Assembly (NCBI GenBank): GCA_020205615.1
Contig: CM035171.1
Span: 8,306,160-8,370,159, forward strand
Reading direction: 5' to 3'
DNA: 64,000 bases
DNA from: Panax quinquefolius
Taxonomy: Eukaryota; Streptophyta; Magnoliopsida; Apiales; Araliaceae
Position 1 is the stretch's first letter, and each line of letters begins with the position of its first letter. Shown in pieces: positions 11,105 to 23,050 of this stretch. The translations under genes and the position numbers were made by a program. A model generated the notes under the pieces. The model was given only the letters and a program-made list of their open reading frames with translations, was not told where the DNA came from and made no database searches.

Positions 11105-11730
11105 TAATTGAAAACACGATTATCTTTGGCCGTAGTGCATGGATAATTTGTGGTCGTGATACTAATGAATACACGATTATCTTTGGCCGTAGTGCATGGA
11201 TAATTTGTGGTCGTGATACTAATGAATACACGATTATCTTTGGCACGTAGTGCATGGATAATTTGTGGTCGTGATACTAATGAATACACAATTATCTTTG
11301 GCACGTAGTGCATGGATAATTTGTGGTCGTGATACTAATGAATACACGATTATCTTTGGCACGTAGTGCATGGATAATTTGTGGTCGTGATACTAATGAA
11401 TACACGATTATCTTTAGCCGTAGTAGTGCATGGGATAATTTGTGGTCGTGATACTAATGAATACACGCTTATCTTTGGTAGTAGTGCATGGATAATTTGT
11501 GGTCGTGATACTTAATGAATACACGATTATCTTTGGTAGTAGTGCATGGATAATTTGTGGTCGTGATACTAATGAATACACGATTATCTTTGGTAGTAGT
11601 GCATGGATAATTTGTGGTCGTGATATTAATGAATACACAATTATCTTTGGTAGTAGTGCATGGATAATTTAATGGTCGTGATATTAATGAATACACGAAT
11701 ATCTTTGGTCGATTGGTGCATAGATAATTC
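11105..11730. repeat. 57 bp tandem repeat array, ~11 units
   Basis: Units read ACACGATTATCTTTGG, then CCGTAGTGCATGGATAAT, then TTGTGGTCGTGATACTAATGA. Each holds ATTATC..GATAAT as a short inverted repeat around a CTTTGGCCGTAGTGCATG core. Later units lose two to four bases of the core (GGTAGTAGTGC). Long open frames on both strands here come only from the period being divisible by three. Confidence 0.9.
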
Positions 11731-11780
11731 GTGGTCGTGATACTATTAAGCTGCGTCTCAGATTATTAGTTTTACAGTTG

Positions 11781-11890
11781 TATATCTTTAACCTGTAGTG
11801 CAAAGATGAATTGTTAATAAATATCTTTGGCCTGTAGTGCAAAGATGAATTGTTAATGAATATCTTTGGCCTGATTGCAAAGATGAATTT
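11781..11890. repeat. Three units of the 39 bp hairpin repeat
   Basis: ATATCTTTAACCTGTAGTGC, ATATCTTTGGCCTGTAGTGC and ATATCTTTGGCCTGATTGC, each followed by AAAGATGAATT, follow the 57 bp array and link it to the same repeat family as 8060-8402. Confidence 0.8.
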
Positions 11891-11979
11891 AATGTTTTCA
11901 ACGATAAAGGTATTCAAGGTATCCTCACCTCTTTATCATACCGGTGCATGCACTCTAATTTTGAGGGCTTAAATTCCAT

Positions 11980-11992
11980 AAGGAGGGGAGAT
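11980..11992 (+). other. Polypurine tract before 3' LTR
   Basis: AAGGAGGGGAGAT lies immediately 5' of the LTR start TGTGAGACCCC. The complete element has AAGGAGGGAGGT in the same place (58138-58149). It shows that the LTR to the right is a 3' LTR of a plus-strand element whose internal region is nearly all deleted (the C-terminal pol tail is only hinted at from 11905). Confidence 0.75.
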
Positions 11993-14423
11993 TGTGAGAC
12001 CCCAGATTTTATCAATAAAGATTTAAATTTTGACGAAATAATTTTTAATATTATGGTGTGAATTTGAGATAATATTATAGTTGTGGGTAGTATTTATAAA
12101 TTTTACAAAGTATGCAAGTGGTTATATTATATTCGATTGGTCGGGGAATATTCGGTTTAATTTGGAATATTAAATAACTACTCAATCATTGGTGGACCTC
12201 ACAATGTAATTATTGTCGATTGAGAAACGACAAAAATATTTTATTGAAATAACGGCGGAAGTTTTACCGTTGATATCTTGTTGAACTACTCTAGTAAAAA
12301 AAGTACGATGTCGTGTGGTTGCATAGTAGCTACCGGTATTGATTATCGATGCTTATGTGAGAAGTCACTCGGTTTGATTCCATTATTGTCGATTAATAAT
12401 ATGAATTATTATAATGATAATGATGTTTTGTTTTATTCATATTATTAACGTAATAAAACGTAAACATCTTTTTATATAAAATGTAATACTTTATTAAAGT
12501 TATTCTATAAATAGAATATATTATATTTTATTATGCATAGTGTTGCATAGTGTTTTGATATAGTATTTTGCATAGTGTTGCATAGTGTTTGCATAGTAAA
12601 AATGTTTTTATATAAATAGAATATATGATATTTTATTTAAAAGATTTTGCTTTAAATATGGACCGTCAGTTAAAGTAAATCAATCTGGACCGTTCATGGA
12701 TTAATTACTATGCATTCTATTTTCCTATAAATAAGCTCATTCCTTCATTATTTCTTACGAATTCACCGAAACTCTAGAGAGAGAAATTATAGAGAGGTTA
12801 TAGAGAAAAATCTATAGAGAGAAAGAAGAAGAGTATTGTGGCACTTCACTACTTTGATATCCAAAGGTGTCTTTTACTGGTAAGGGGTATTATTTGTTGT
12901 ACCCGTAAGGTGTTATTCTTTCTTATTCATGAAGAGAACTTACATTATTCCATTCATTATTATTCATTGGAATAACTTTTGTAAAAGTGGTATACCCTAT
13001 ACATAACTTTGATATGCCAGGCGTACCCCCTATACTTGGTGAAATCCTTATGTTATTCCATTCTTATTTATTACATTGGAATAACTTTTGTATCACGCTG
13101 AATCCCCTATACTTGGTGATCTTCTTCATTATTCCATTCTTTATTATTCATTGGAATATCACATGCGTGTGTTTTACACCGGGACTGGTTCCATTGTTTA
13201 TTATTCAAAGCATTTATTATTCTATTGGATCATCCTTTATCGGTGTGAATTTCACCGACCAGTTCCGTTATTATTATTCAAAGTTTTATTATTCTATTGG
13301 ATCATCCTTTTGTGTGATTTTGAATTTCACGACTGGTTCCGTTATTATTATTCAATAACTTTTGCTATCTAAATCTGCATGGTGATTTCTTTTGTTATTC
13401 CATTCTTTATTATACCCAAATGGTTAAATCTTTGACTTATATACTCCATGAAATTAGTGGAATATCCTTGATATTTGCGCTTCATCCAAAGATCTTTTCA
13501 TGAAAATATTCTTCCGATCATTCTTGAATTTTACTCTATAAAACAAAGATCTTGTTGACAATTTGGGCGTTAATAATTCCTAGATAAATTAATTCTTGAA
13601 CTTGTTTTATTGAATTCTTATATCATTGTCATCATCCTCATGTTTATATTATGTTGAAAGTTATCTTTGGCTTACGCAGCATAGATGAACTTAGTATGAT
13701 TATGACCGTGGTTCATTCGGTATAATCATGGCTTGATATAAATGATGTGACAAAAGTCCTCGATGGCACTGTAAATGCAAAGTGGTGGATAGTTTTGGTA
13801 TGATTATGACCGGGGGTGATTCGGTATAGTCATGACCATTGATAATTTGATGAAAATCCTTGACCGCGTGGTACATGGATGATTAGATATTGTGGTTTAT
13901 TCATTAAACCGAGTCTTAATGATAAAAATTTATGAAAACCTTTTAAAACCTAAAAGATAGTAGACTTTATTTTCTACTTGACTCTTTTAATGGATTGCGT
14001 ATTCATTGCAGTTAAACCGGTTGTCTATTGTATTTTATCGCTTTAACATTGTTGAAGGCTAATGATAATTTATTCGCATTATCTTAGTCATAATATTTCT
14101 TCTTGGGCTAGTTGAGCTCACCTTTTCTTTCACTATTCTCTTCAGAAATGAGAACATAGGCTGGACGCAGTCGAGGAACAGAGTAATGGTCCGAGGATAG
14201 CATTAGTAGTCCTCACTATTACGTGAAATAGTGTGATAATAGTTGTAATGAGGACTCCTTTTGAGTTTGTATAATATCTAGTAGACAATATTTGTATTCA
14301 AACTCACGGTTTATGTCGTATTGTACCACGATAGTTATATTAGTAAGTTGTATTTGAATTTATGTACCATGTAAGTGGCGACCCAAGATGGGTGGCGTAT
14401 ACCTAATTTTGGGGCGTCGCGCA
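11993..14423 (+). mobile_element. 3' LTR, plus strand (~2.4 kb)
   Basis: It begins TGTGAGACCCCAGATTTTAT and ends near GGGGCGTCGCGCA. It is collinear in reverse complement with the LTRs at 2758-5454 and 23051-25582: AATAATTTTTAATATTATGG near the start, the leader TTTCCTATAAATAAGC at 12720, TCTAGAGAGAGAAATTATAG near 12772, the GTTCCATT/TTATTATTCA array at 12960-13370, and ATGTTTATATTATGTTGAAAG at 13641. The TATA-like box plus purine-rich leader at 12722-12800 is the probable promoter. Confidence 0.8.
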
Positions 14424-14698
14424 ATGCTAATGTTAATATTAACGCTTCGATTTTATACGCTTTGTGAAATCACCCAAAAGGACATGCCAAAATAGCGCCA
14501 ACGGTTGATGGAGTAATTGTTGTGAAATCAAACTCACGAAATACACTCACATAAACATAAATAAAGAAATATAAAGTATGAACACAAGAATTTACGTGGA
14601 AACCCAATTGGGGAAAAACCACGGAGAGAGAAAATAATTCACTATAATAATATTGGGAGTACAAGTTGTGTATTTGTGTTGTATCTCTTGTGCCCTGT

Positions 14699-17444
14699 TG
14701 TAAGACCCCAACTTATTATTAATGAAATTTAATTTTCTCTATTTATTATTTTGAAATAGTAAGGGTTGATTTGATTAATGTGGATAGTTAGGGGTTAAAT
14801 ACGCAAATATTTCAAAATAAGCAAGTGGTTATAAAATATTCATTGTTGTCGGAATATTCGTTTGGTCGTGGAGTATTCGTCTTTGTCGGGGAATATTCGT
14901 GATGCGACGGCGCTTGACCATGTGTGGGCCCCATAACTGAAAGCGATTGGATGAAGAAAACGCATAAATATAAGTTGTTTAAAAATAACTACAGTAGTTG
15001 TTATTCACAGATTAACACTATTGGAATACCCGGTGGTTAAAACACGATGTACGCTGCGTTGTTGCAAGATGATACCTTACAGATTGCACCAATTATTGAA
15101 GGCACTACTCAATAATGGTTACGATAATTACTGCTCAAATTTTATTGAGTTAATAATTGTTGCGTTGATATTTTATATTCTTTGTTGTTTCAATAATTGT
15201 CATTACACAAGATTTTTTCATTATCGAAGCAATAATTCATATTATCTGAATAATATTATTAGATAACATTATTGGCAATGTCTAGAAAGTTACGTCTAAG
15301 GAGAGGTTTGGTCACCTAATTGCGGCGCCAAGAAAGAAGAAATTCTTATTGAAAGCCCTCTTTCTCAGGAACCGCCTCGTTGTCGATATTGTTATTCGTA
15401 ATATTATTTGTGAATAATTAATTATTGATTCATATGATGAGGAAAATATTGATTTTATGTGGATATAGATGGAGAAAAATTTTAATGTGACAATTGTTGA
15501 AAATTGAAATTTTATCTCTTTACGATAAAATAATTCATTTAAATATATTATTATATTTTAATAATATAATAATGGTGATATTTTTACAACGAATGTGGGA
15601 TATATGAGTATACGAGGAGGAAGAGTATTTTTGTTGCAATAAATGTTTAAAACATGTTAAACATGCTCTGTGGACCCCATTTATTGACCGAAATTTGATT
15701 ATACTTTATAAAATCGATAGTTTGTGGATTTCGGTCAATTTCCATTTGGAATTTGGAAAAACTTTCTTCTGCAAAGTTGTAGAGAATTGAATTTCCTATA
15801 AAAACTCGCGAGATTCGAATTTTCTGATAAAAGGTCTATTTATTATGAATTATTGAAGTTCTGAAGATCCAAAATAATTAATTTTTGAAGTTTTAAATAT
15901 TTTTTTTACAAAAAACGTTTTTTGCATGTGTGAGGCATGTGTTCAATTGCTGAAATTCAGATTCAAAGGTGTGCGTGAAGATTTTATATATATATTAATA
16001 TTTTAATAAATTTTCTACTTTTTGGTGTTAAAGCGTTTTCCTATAAATAGGTGCTTGGGTTAGAATTGAAAATCACACCGTAAATCAAGTTTTCTCTCTA
16101 TATTATCGAGCGTATTCTTGTGAGTATTTTGAGTATACTTTGAGTATTGTTAGACGGTGCAAGTTCCTTCAAAGACTATATACCCTTATTCCACTTAAGT
16201 CTTAATCTTTCGAGGTAAGGGATGTTATTTTCTTCTCAAATGATATTATTTCTTCAATATCATTATCTTTGAAATATTGGTTGGAACTTTTATCAAATTT
16301 GGAACTTTTTCATGTATCGGGTTACTATTCATGAGTTCTTATTCACGAAGTTACTATTCATGAGTTACTATTCACGAGTTACTATTCACGAAAGTACTAT
16401 TCAACGTAAGCGTGAAGATATTTTTTTGGAATTTCTATCTTTTGGTGTCTGAGTTACTTATTCACGATATCGGCAAGACTATTCACGATATCTGCACTAT
16501 TCACGTATACTGGCACTATTCATCGAAAAATAAAATTTCTTCTTTTCGTCCAAAATATCTATTCGGATACTAGCTTTGATTGTATCCATGTTTTGATCAT
16601 TCTTGAATTTTACACCACTATGATTATTTTTTTGAGGTATTTTGAACATGGATAAAACAAAGTACGAATCCTTAATCCTTAATCCTTGTCATTTTGTTTC
16701 ACTTTGGATTCGTTTCTTTAAAAAAAATATTTTCATCATCCTCGGTCTTAAATGATGATATTATTGAATATCTTTGGCACATAGTGCAAAGATGAATGAT
16801 TTCTGAAGAATATCTTTGGTAGTAGTGCAAAGATGAGCAGTGTTTAAATGAACATGACTTAATCGATGAATATCTTTGGCACATAGTGCAAAGATGAATA
16901 TTTGATTCCGATGTATATTGATTGATGTTACGGGGATAAAAGATAGAGCGATGAACTTTTAAATTCATACATAGAAGATAGTAGTTTGCATTCTCTACTT
17001 AACTCTTCTAATGAATTATTATTTCATTGCGAATATTGATTTAAAATTTGTTGTCTATTGTATTCTATTAGATTTTTCCCCGTTGAAGACTAACGGTAAT
17101 TTGTTGTATATTATCTTAGTCATAATATTCTTTCTTCGAAGCTAGTTGAGCTCACCCTTATCCTTTTTGTTCCATTTTTCTCGGGGAGGCGAGAATATAA
17201 ATGAAGTACGAGTCGGGTATGGAATGAAGGTTTTAGAGAGAGTTGTTTAGTAGTCCTCACCATTTTGTAAAATAATGTATCAATAAATGTGATGAGGATT
17301 TATTTGAGTATAGATATTATCTGAAGATAATATTTGTATTTAAACTCACAGCTTTCTTGTTGTAATAATAAAGTTGTAGTTGTTTCGCACTCATGTATTG
17401 ACAACTCGGAATGGGTGATGTATACTTATTTTGGGGGCGTCACA
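14699..17444 (+). mobile_element. Solo LTR of Ty3/gypsy type inserted in the small element
   Basis: TGTAAGACCCCAACTTATTA starts the LTR and GGGGGCGTCACA ends it. Flanks CCTGT (14694-14698) and CCTAT (17445-17449) are a 5 bp target-site duplication with one mismatch. The uninterrupted sister copy at 18475 reads GCCCTATCATATTG through this point, which confirms the insertion. It has the same internal order as the LTRs at 50671 and 58150, including the TTACTATTCACGAG repeats (16320-16400) and hairpin units (16760-16900). Confidence 0.88.
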
Positions 17445-17879
17445 CCTATCATATTGTCTTCTATTATCTTCCCTAACCCTAGCAGAACAGATATATATAG
17501 AAGCAACCTCCACCTGCATCCAATTAAGAGAAGGATTCCTTATCCCTCCAAATAAGGAAATACAATCCTATTTTAATAAGAACTATTCCACTGTCATAAT
17601 AAATACATATGGGCCATCACCGGATCCCACCATTAAATGATGAAATTTTGCACCATGGCTAGACCCAAATAATCACACTCCAACATTGCCCCCCAGTCTC
17701 TTTTTTATAAAGAACTTATAAATGAGAGAGTATACAAATTTATCCCAACAAAACGACCAAATTTGCCGAAGATAATATATCACACCTGAACTCCATGTGC
17801 CGAACTAAAATTGTTGGCTCTCAATATCGCTGCCCCACTCCTATTGTTCACTCATAAAATAGATAAACAATTTCCCTTA

Positions 17880-18205
17880 TTACTACCGAAGATATAAAGA
17901 ACCAACCTTATACCAACCGAACCAACCTTATCACTACCGAAGATATAAAGAACCAACCTTATACCAACCGAACCAACCTTATACCAACCGAATATATAGA
18001 GAACCAACCTTATCACAACCGAATATATATAGAGAACCAACCTTATCACAACCGAAGATATAAAGAACCAACCTTATCACAACCGAATATAGAGAACCAA
18101 CCTTATCACAACCGAAGATATAAATAACCAACCTTATCACAACCGAATATAGAGAACCAACCTTATCCCAACCGAACCAACCTTTATCACAACCGAACCA
18201 ACCGA
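17880..18205. repeat. Tandem repeat ACCAACCTTATCACAACCGA, ~28-36 bp units
   Basis: Ten or more imperfect units combine AACCAACCTTAT, CACAACCGA or ACCAACCGA, and AGATATAAAG or ATATAGAG. They fill most of the internal region between the two ~500 bp direct repeats. The minus-strand frames across it (VIRLVLYIFG..) are period artefacts. Confidence 0.85.
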
Positions 18206-18715
18206 CGGCGCCAATGTTAACGCCTTTGATTTTGTGCGTCATTTAAATCACCCAAAAGACGAGAACGAAAATAAGCGCCCAACGGTTGATGGAGTAATTG
18301 TTGTGAAATCAAACTCACGAAATACACTCACATAAACATAAATAAAGAAATATAAAGTATGAACACAAGAATTTACGAGTAAACCCAATTGGAAAAACCA
18401 CGGAGAGAGAAAGTAATCCACTATAATAATATTGGGAGTACAAGTTGTGTATTTGTGTTATATCTCTTGTGCCCTATCATATTGTCTTCTATTATCTTCC
18501 CTAACCTAAACTTGTAGCCGTATATATAGAAGCAACCTCCACCTGCATCCAATTAAAAGAAGGATTCATTATCCCTCTAAATAAGGAAATACAATATTAT
18601 TTTAATAAGGATTATTCCACTGTCATAATAAATACATATGGGTCATCACCAGATCTGGACTATTAAATAAATTGAACTGCACCATGACTAGACCCAAATA
18701 ATCACACTCCAACAC

Positions 18716-19244
18716 TAGTAGTTGGGTCAGGTTAGATATTTGGGTGGGGAAATTTGTTTTAATAGATGGATGATAAATGATGAGTAAAATATTATTAAAA
18801 GAACATCTCAGATCTCAGTTAGTACTATACGCATACGTGGTAACTTCTGCTGAAAATTTAACAACTAAGATGAAACTTCAAATTTATGTAAAAAAAAAAT
18901 AGAAAAGTTGATTCAATTGATTGTAAAAAAAAAAAATCATAGTTAAACGTTTATAAATGTATCCGGTTAACATAAAATTTAATTTTAAATAAATTAGTTA
19001 ATTAATTAATAAAATGATAATACACATAAGCCGTACCTGACTAGCTGCATTTATTCCCTTCACGTCATCACCTCATGACGCAAACGGAAGCATTACTGTC
19101 ACGGAATCCCAGTCGGTTTATCCAGAGAGCCTACACAAACACCTCCGTTAGCTTACTCCCTCACCACAAAAAAGAATTACCACTTCCACACATCAACATA
19201 AGAAATTTGACTCAAGTTACCATGATAATACCACTGGTAAACAG
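18716..19244. other. Intergenic, AT-rich
   Basis: No gene or repeat boundary seen. There are poly-A runs at 18890-18900 and 18928-18939. From about 19020 base composition rises toward that of the HMG-gene promoter. Confidence 0.5.
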
Positions 19245-19414
19245 CTGTCCGTTTTTCTCAGCGAGTACCTTATCCATTTCTTCCCACTGCGAGTGTGGAT
19301 TGTTTCCACCTTCCCTTATGCACTTACGACGTCCTCTGTACCCCTTTCCCGCCAAAACGAACGAGAAGTTCTTCAATTCCATTTTCTGTTCGAGAGCATT
19401 CCTTTCTATAAATA
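19245..19414 (+). promoter_or_regulatory. HMG-box gene promoter with TATA box
   Basis: The TATA box TATAAATA lies at 19407-19414, about 100 bp before the start codon. Upstream, ACAGCTGTCC (19242), a CTCAGCGAGTAC segment and a CCACTGCGAGTGTGG segment are shared, in the same order, with the promoters of the other two HMG-box copies (near 32905-33000 and 35590-35690). This shows common descent and suggests functional constraint or recent duplication. Confidence 0.65.
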
Positions 19415-19512
19415 CTCCTTACCAACTCTTAATTACTTTCACATTTCATCTCTCTCCGTTTTTCGAAAATTTGAACTCTTTTCTGAAGAATCTTAGTTTG
19501 AAAAGAGACACC

Positions 19513-20701
19513 ATGAGAGGACCTAAGACTGTGACGATTGCACGCAAGAAGCTCGATGAAGAGTACTCCTGATTACTTTTGTGTTTTTGAACACTGAACA
19601 GTTTAACTATTTGTCTTTAATTTGTTGTTGTTCTTCCGATTTGATTTTACTTTGTGATTTGAAGTTTGACGAAGAAACGCAAAGCTGCTGCGTCTGATTC
19701 GAAAACTAAGAAGGAGAAGGCGAGCAAGAAGGACTCTGGTGCTCCGAAGCGTCCTCCCACTGCTTTCTTCGTCTTCATGTGAGATTTAATCTATTTTTTA
19801 AATATCTGCATAGTGCTTCGTTGTTTTGATGTTCAGTTTTGACTAATTTTAGCTTTCTGATGGTAATGCTTTTACAGGGAGGAGTTTAGGAATTCATTCA
19901 AGGAGAACTTTCCAGAGAACAAATCAGTTGCAGCCGTATGTTGTTTCACACTACCTTTCTCAGTATTTGGATGTTATTCGATTTAATTCCTAAAATTACA
20001 GTTACATTCGGTTTTGGTTTTGGAAATGCGAAGAATCAACTTATCTTCATTGCTTTGAGCTTTAGTTTGTTTCTATTCTACACTGTTTACTTTCTTTGAA
20101 TTTAAAGAGTTAGTACTGTGTAAATTATTAGCAACCGTAACGAACAGAGTGTTTGTGTATTCTAAATTGGTTTCTGAGATCTGTGAGTTTCAGGTTGGAA
20201 AAGCTGGTGGCGAGAAATGGAAATCACTGTCTGATGCCGTAAGATCTTAAACTTCCAAAGGCAATTAAAGTAAAATTATTATTACAATTGTTAATCACAT
20301 GAGGAAATCAAATAATCTGATCTATATTTTATTGTTTAGTTTTTAAAATCGTGTTATGTTGAGCAGAAATTCATCCTAATTTATTATATGTTTAGGAGAA
20401 AGCTCCTTACGTGGCTAAGGCTGCTAAGAAGAAGGCAGACTACGAGAAAGCTATGGAAGAGTTCAGCAACAATACTGTAATAATACTTTTTTTTTACATT
20501 CTTTAATTAAATCCTGGTTGTTTTAATACTGACTTCATAAATTTTGATGAGTTCTGTTTGGTTTCTTCAGGATTAGTTGATTATCATGATCTTTGATTTT
20601 TCTTGTCTTTTGATTATCTATAGAATGGTAATGAAGCACTGGCACTACTTCTGATAAGTCCTCAGGTCCATGATAAGGCTGAGCAGGAAGCAAGCTCTTA
20701 G
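19513..20701 (+). CDS. HMG-box (HMGB2/3-type) chromatin protein, copy 1
   Basis: Six coding exons give 141 residues: 19513-19562, 19665-19778, 19878-19935, 20194-20238, 20396-20476, 20624-20701, all with GT..AG introns and consistent phase. Plant HMGB proteins bend DNA non-sequence-specifically in the nucleus. A basic N terminus (KKRKAAASDSKTKKEKASKK) leads to one HMG box from about residue 43 to 112 (APKRPPTAFFVFMEEFRN, NKSVAAVGKAGGEKWKSLSD, EKAPYVAKAAKKKADYEKA). The usual long acidic tail is replaced by a short end that includes an out-of-frame stretch (EALALLLISPQ) bounded by a 1 bp and a 5 bp deletion relative to copy 3. A further intron lies in the 3' UTR (20702-21033). The start was chosen as the first ATG after the TATA box. 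The frame is open upstream to 19075, but that part lies in the promoter. Confidence 0.88.
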
Positions 20702-21367
20702 GTATACTTTTTATAATTCATTTAAACTATTTGAATTTACTTCAGATCTTCTTTAACATTGATAATGCTTGTCAAATTGTGTGCAATTATAGATAATGTT
20801 ACATCACTTGTATGATAATTGCATCTGAAATTGGTTTATATGTTGTCTAAATCTCAATGACTGCAAGCTCTGATTCTTCTAACCAAAAATTGTTCTATTT
20901 AGCTGAGGTGTTATCAAAACATGAAATTGCATTGTTCTCGGTGGCGTTGTTGTATTTTCTTCTTTTAGATCTTAATTTACTCTGTTGCTCTGGTTTTTTT
21001 TTTAATTCTCTGTTGATCTGTTTATTGTTGCAGAGGCATACAGGAAGATGAAGCTTGCTATATTGAATTTGATAACTGTTACTAGTAGTTCTCTTTACTC
21101 TGTTATCCACATTTTTTTTTTTTTAAAACTGTAATCCATATGTTCTTTTGGGATATCCCCTTTTGCGTTTTTTGGTTGTTTTTTCTTTTGGACCTTGCCG
21201 TTCGGAGCAAATTATAGTTAAGAGAGTTAATCCTTGGAGATTTGGTCTATTGAAAGTTTGTAACTGATCTGCGTGAATATGGGAATACATTAGATAAAGA
21301 AACTTTTGGAGTTTGTTTTTCTTCGGGGTGGAGTTGGGGGTTTAATTTTGGGTTTGACTGTTATTGG

Positions 21368-22345
21368 TAGGCCTGACAAAATATGGTTATGGGTTGGTTT
21401 TGGTTTTCAAAATATGGTTATGGTTTTATTTAAGAACTAAAATTATATTAACCATTTTTAATATGAGTTGTGTGGGTTGGAACTATATAGTTATGGTTAA
21501 AAATCATATTAACCATATTAACCATTTTAAGATATTTTGATTTTTAAATAAAACTTTTAAAAAATGAAATTAATATATATTATAGATAGAGAGACGGATA
21601 CAAGGGTAATTAAATTACTTTTTTTCAAGCTATGCAATTCTCAGCAGCTAATGCCTTTAACCATTTATTTGATCCCTTTGAAGTTATGAAATTAATATTC
21701 TTACGTTAATTTATAAACTTATTATTTGGCTACGTTTATATATTTTAATAAATAAAATTATCACTAATCAATTAAATGTTGTCACATAATTATTATTAAT
21801 TTGGCTACGTTTATTTTAATAAAATTATCGCTAATCATTATTGAATTAATCAATTTTGTGTTGGTATATAAATTGCAAATGAGCCAAAATCATTACAAAA
21901 CATATAATTCTATAGACCATATTAAAATTTAATTAATTAGACAGACATATTAAACCATATAATTTTATAGACCATATTAAAATTTAATTAATTAGATAGA
22001 CATATTAAAATTTAACAAAAAAGTTTTTTATTAAATAAAAAGTGTAATTGAAATAAAAGTAATTACATGAGAATAACTACTAGTAATTAATGAGACGAAT
22101 ATAAAAAGTTTGTACTTGTCGTTTGTGTTTGGTGCGGTTACTCTGTGAGAGAGAGAGAGAGAGGAGTGTAATTAAATATAATATGAGTTGAAAAATAGTT
22201 AACCGGTTAATTAACTATATTTGTTTAAAAAATATGGGTTCAAACTTTAACCAACCTGAATAAATAAAAATGGTTAACCGACCCATTTGGTTCCAGTTAA
22301 TATGGTTTGACCCAACAGTTAACCAACGATATTGCCAGGTCTAGT
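21368..22345. mobile_element. hAT-type MITE (978 bp)
   Basis: Imperfect terminal inverted repeats TAGGCCTGACAA and TAGACCTGGCAA are flanked by 8 bp duplications GTTATTGG (21360-21367) and GTTGTTGG (22346-22353) with one mismatch, the signature of hAT elements. Subterminal ATATGGTTATGG and GGTTAACC-type motifs recur inside. There is no transposase frame, so it is non-autonomous. It lies just downstream of HMG-box copy 1. Confidence 0.8.
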
Positions 22346-22382
22346 TGTTGGTATCATGTAGTAAGTTATATTTTGAACATCC

Positions 22383-22546
22383 ATTAACTTGGGATTCGGT
22401 TAGCATGAAGTTATCTTTTTGGTAAGTTGGTCAATTGACCAATAAAATACTGACACACATACAATCTCATCTGTATGTCAGTATTCTATTGGTTAATTGA
22501 TCAACTTACCTCAAAATAAACTCCATACTAACGATTTCTATTAACT
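22383..22546. mobile_element. Foldback MITE (~165 bp hairpin)
   Basis: The two halves are near-perfect inverted repeats: GTTAGCATGAAGTTAT.. with GGTAAGTTGGTCAATTGACC on the left pairs with GGTTAATTGATCAACTTACC and CTCCATACTAAC on the right. The loop is near 22460-22475. The extent is set by where pairing ends. I could not define a target-site duplication. Confidence 0.65.
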
Positions 22547-23050
22547 TTAACTTGTTAGAAGGATTTGACCAGTTGAAGTTGTTGACCTGAAATGCGGGAG
22601 AAGTTCTGGAAAAAATCGTCTCAACCTCATTACAACAAATTCAAGAAGCTCATTTTCTCATTAATTTGTTTCTCTAGTTAATCTTAACTTATGAATATAA
22701 ATTAAAAAAATTGATATTTTTATAACAAAATTGTTGATCTTATAATGACGGTTTTCGCTGTTGTTATACATTTATAACGACACTTTTATTATAAAAATAT
22801 CAAAATGTGTTGTCAGGGGCGGACCTGAGGCAGGGCAGGGGGGACACTTGACCCCATTGAATTTTCAGGGGGGTAGGAGGGCATATTAGAAAAAAAAATT
22901 AAGAGGTGCTAAACTGAAATTTCATATATAATATGTATACTAATTACTAAGTCAGTAAGTCACCCAATCCTTTTTTTCCACTAAGACTATCCCACCTTTT
23001 CGGCTTTTTCAATCCCTTTTTCTCTACTAAGTTAGTAAAGTTACTATCCC

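Larger units (their letters stand above)
14425..18715 (+). mobile_element. Small non-autonomous element with ~500 bp direct repeats (TRIM/LARD-like)
   Basis: Two direct copies begin TGTTAA..AACGC and end CACACTCCAACA: 14430-14698 continued at 17450-17690, and 18213-18715. They share long blocks such as CAACGGTTGATGGAGTAATT and AAATACACTCACATAAACAT. The TGTT...AACA ends suggest LTRs. The internal part (17691-18212) has no coding potential and is mostly a tandem repeat. I could not identify a convincing PBS or PPT, so the LTR interpretation is inferred. The first copy is split by a solo LTR. Confidence 0.55.

Noticed and set aside
19075..19512. Upstream extension of the HMG copy 1 frame
   Set aside because: The extension covers the TATA box and promoter blocks shared with the other copies, so it is not expected in the transcript.
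22711..22805. TTGATATTTTTATAA / TTATAAAAATATCAA inverted repeat near the hAT
   Set aside because: The short 15 bp arms and AT-only sequence do not define a transposon. It could be a MITE remnant, but ends and duplication are not visible.
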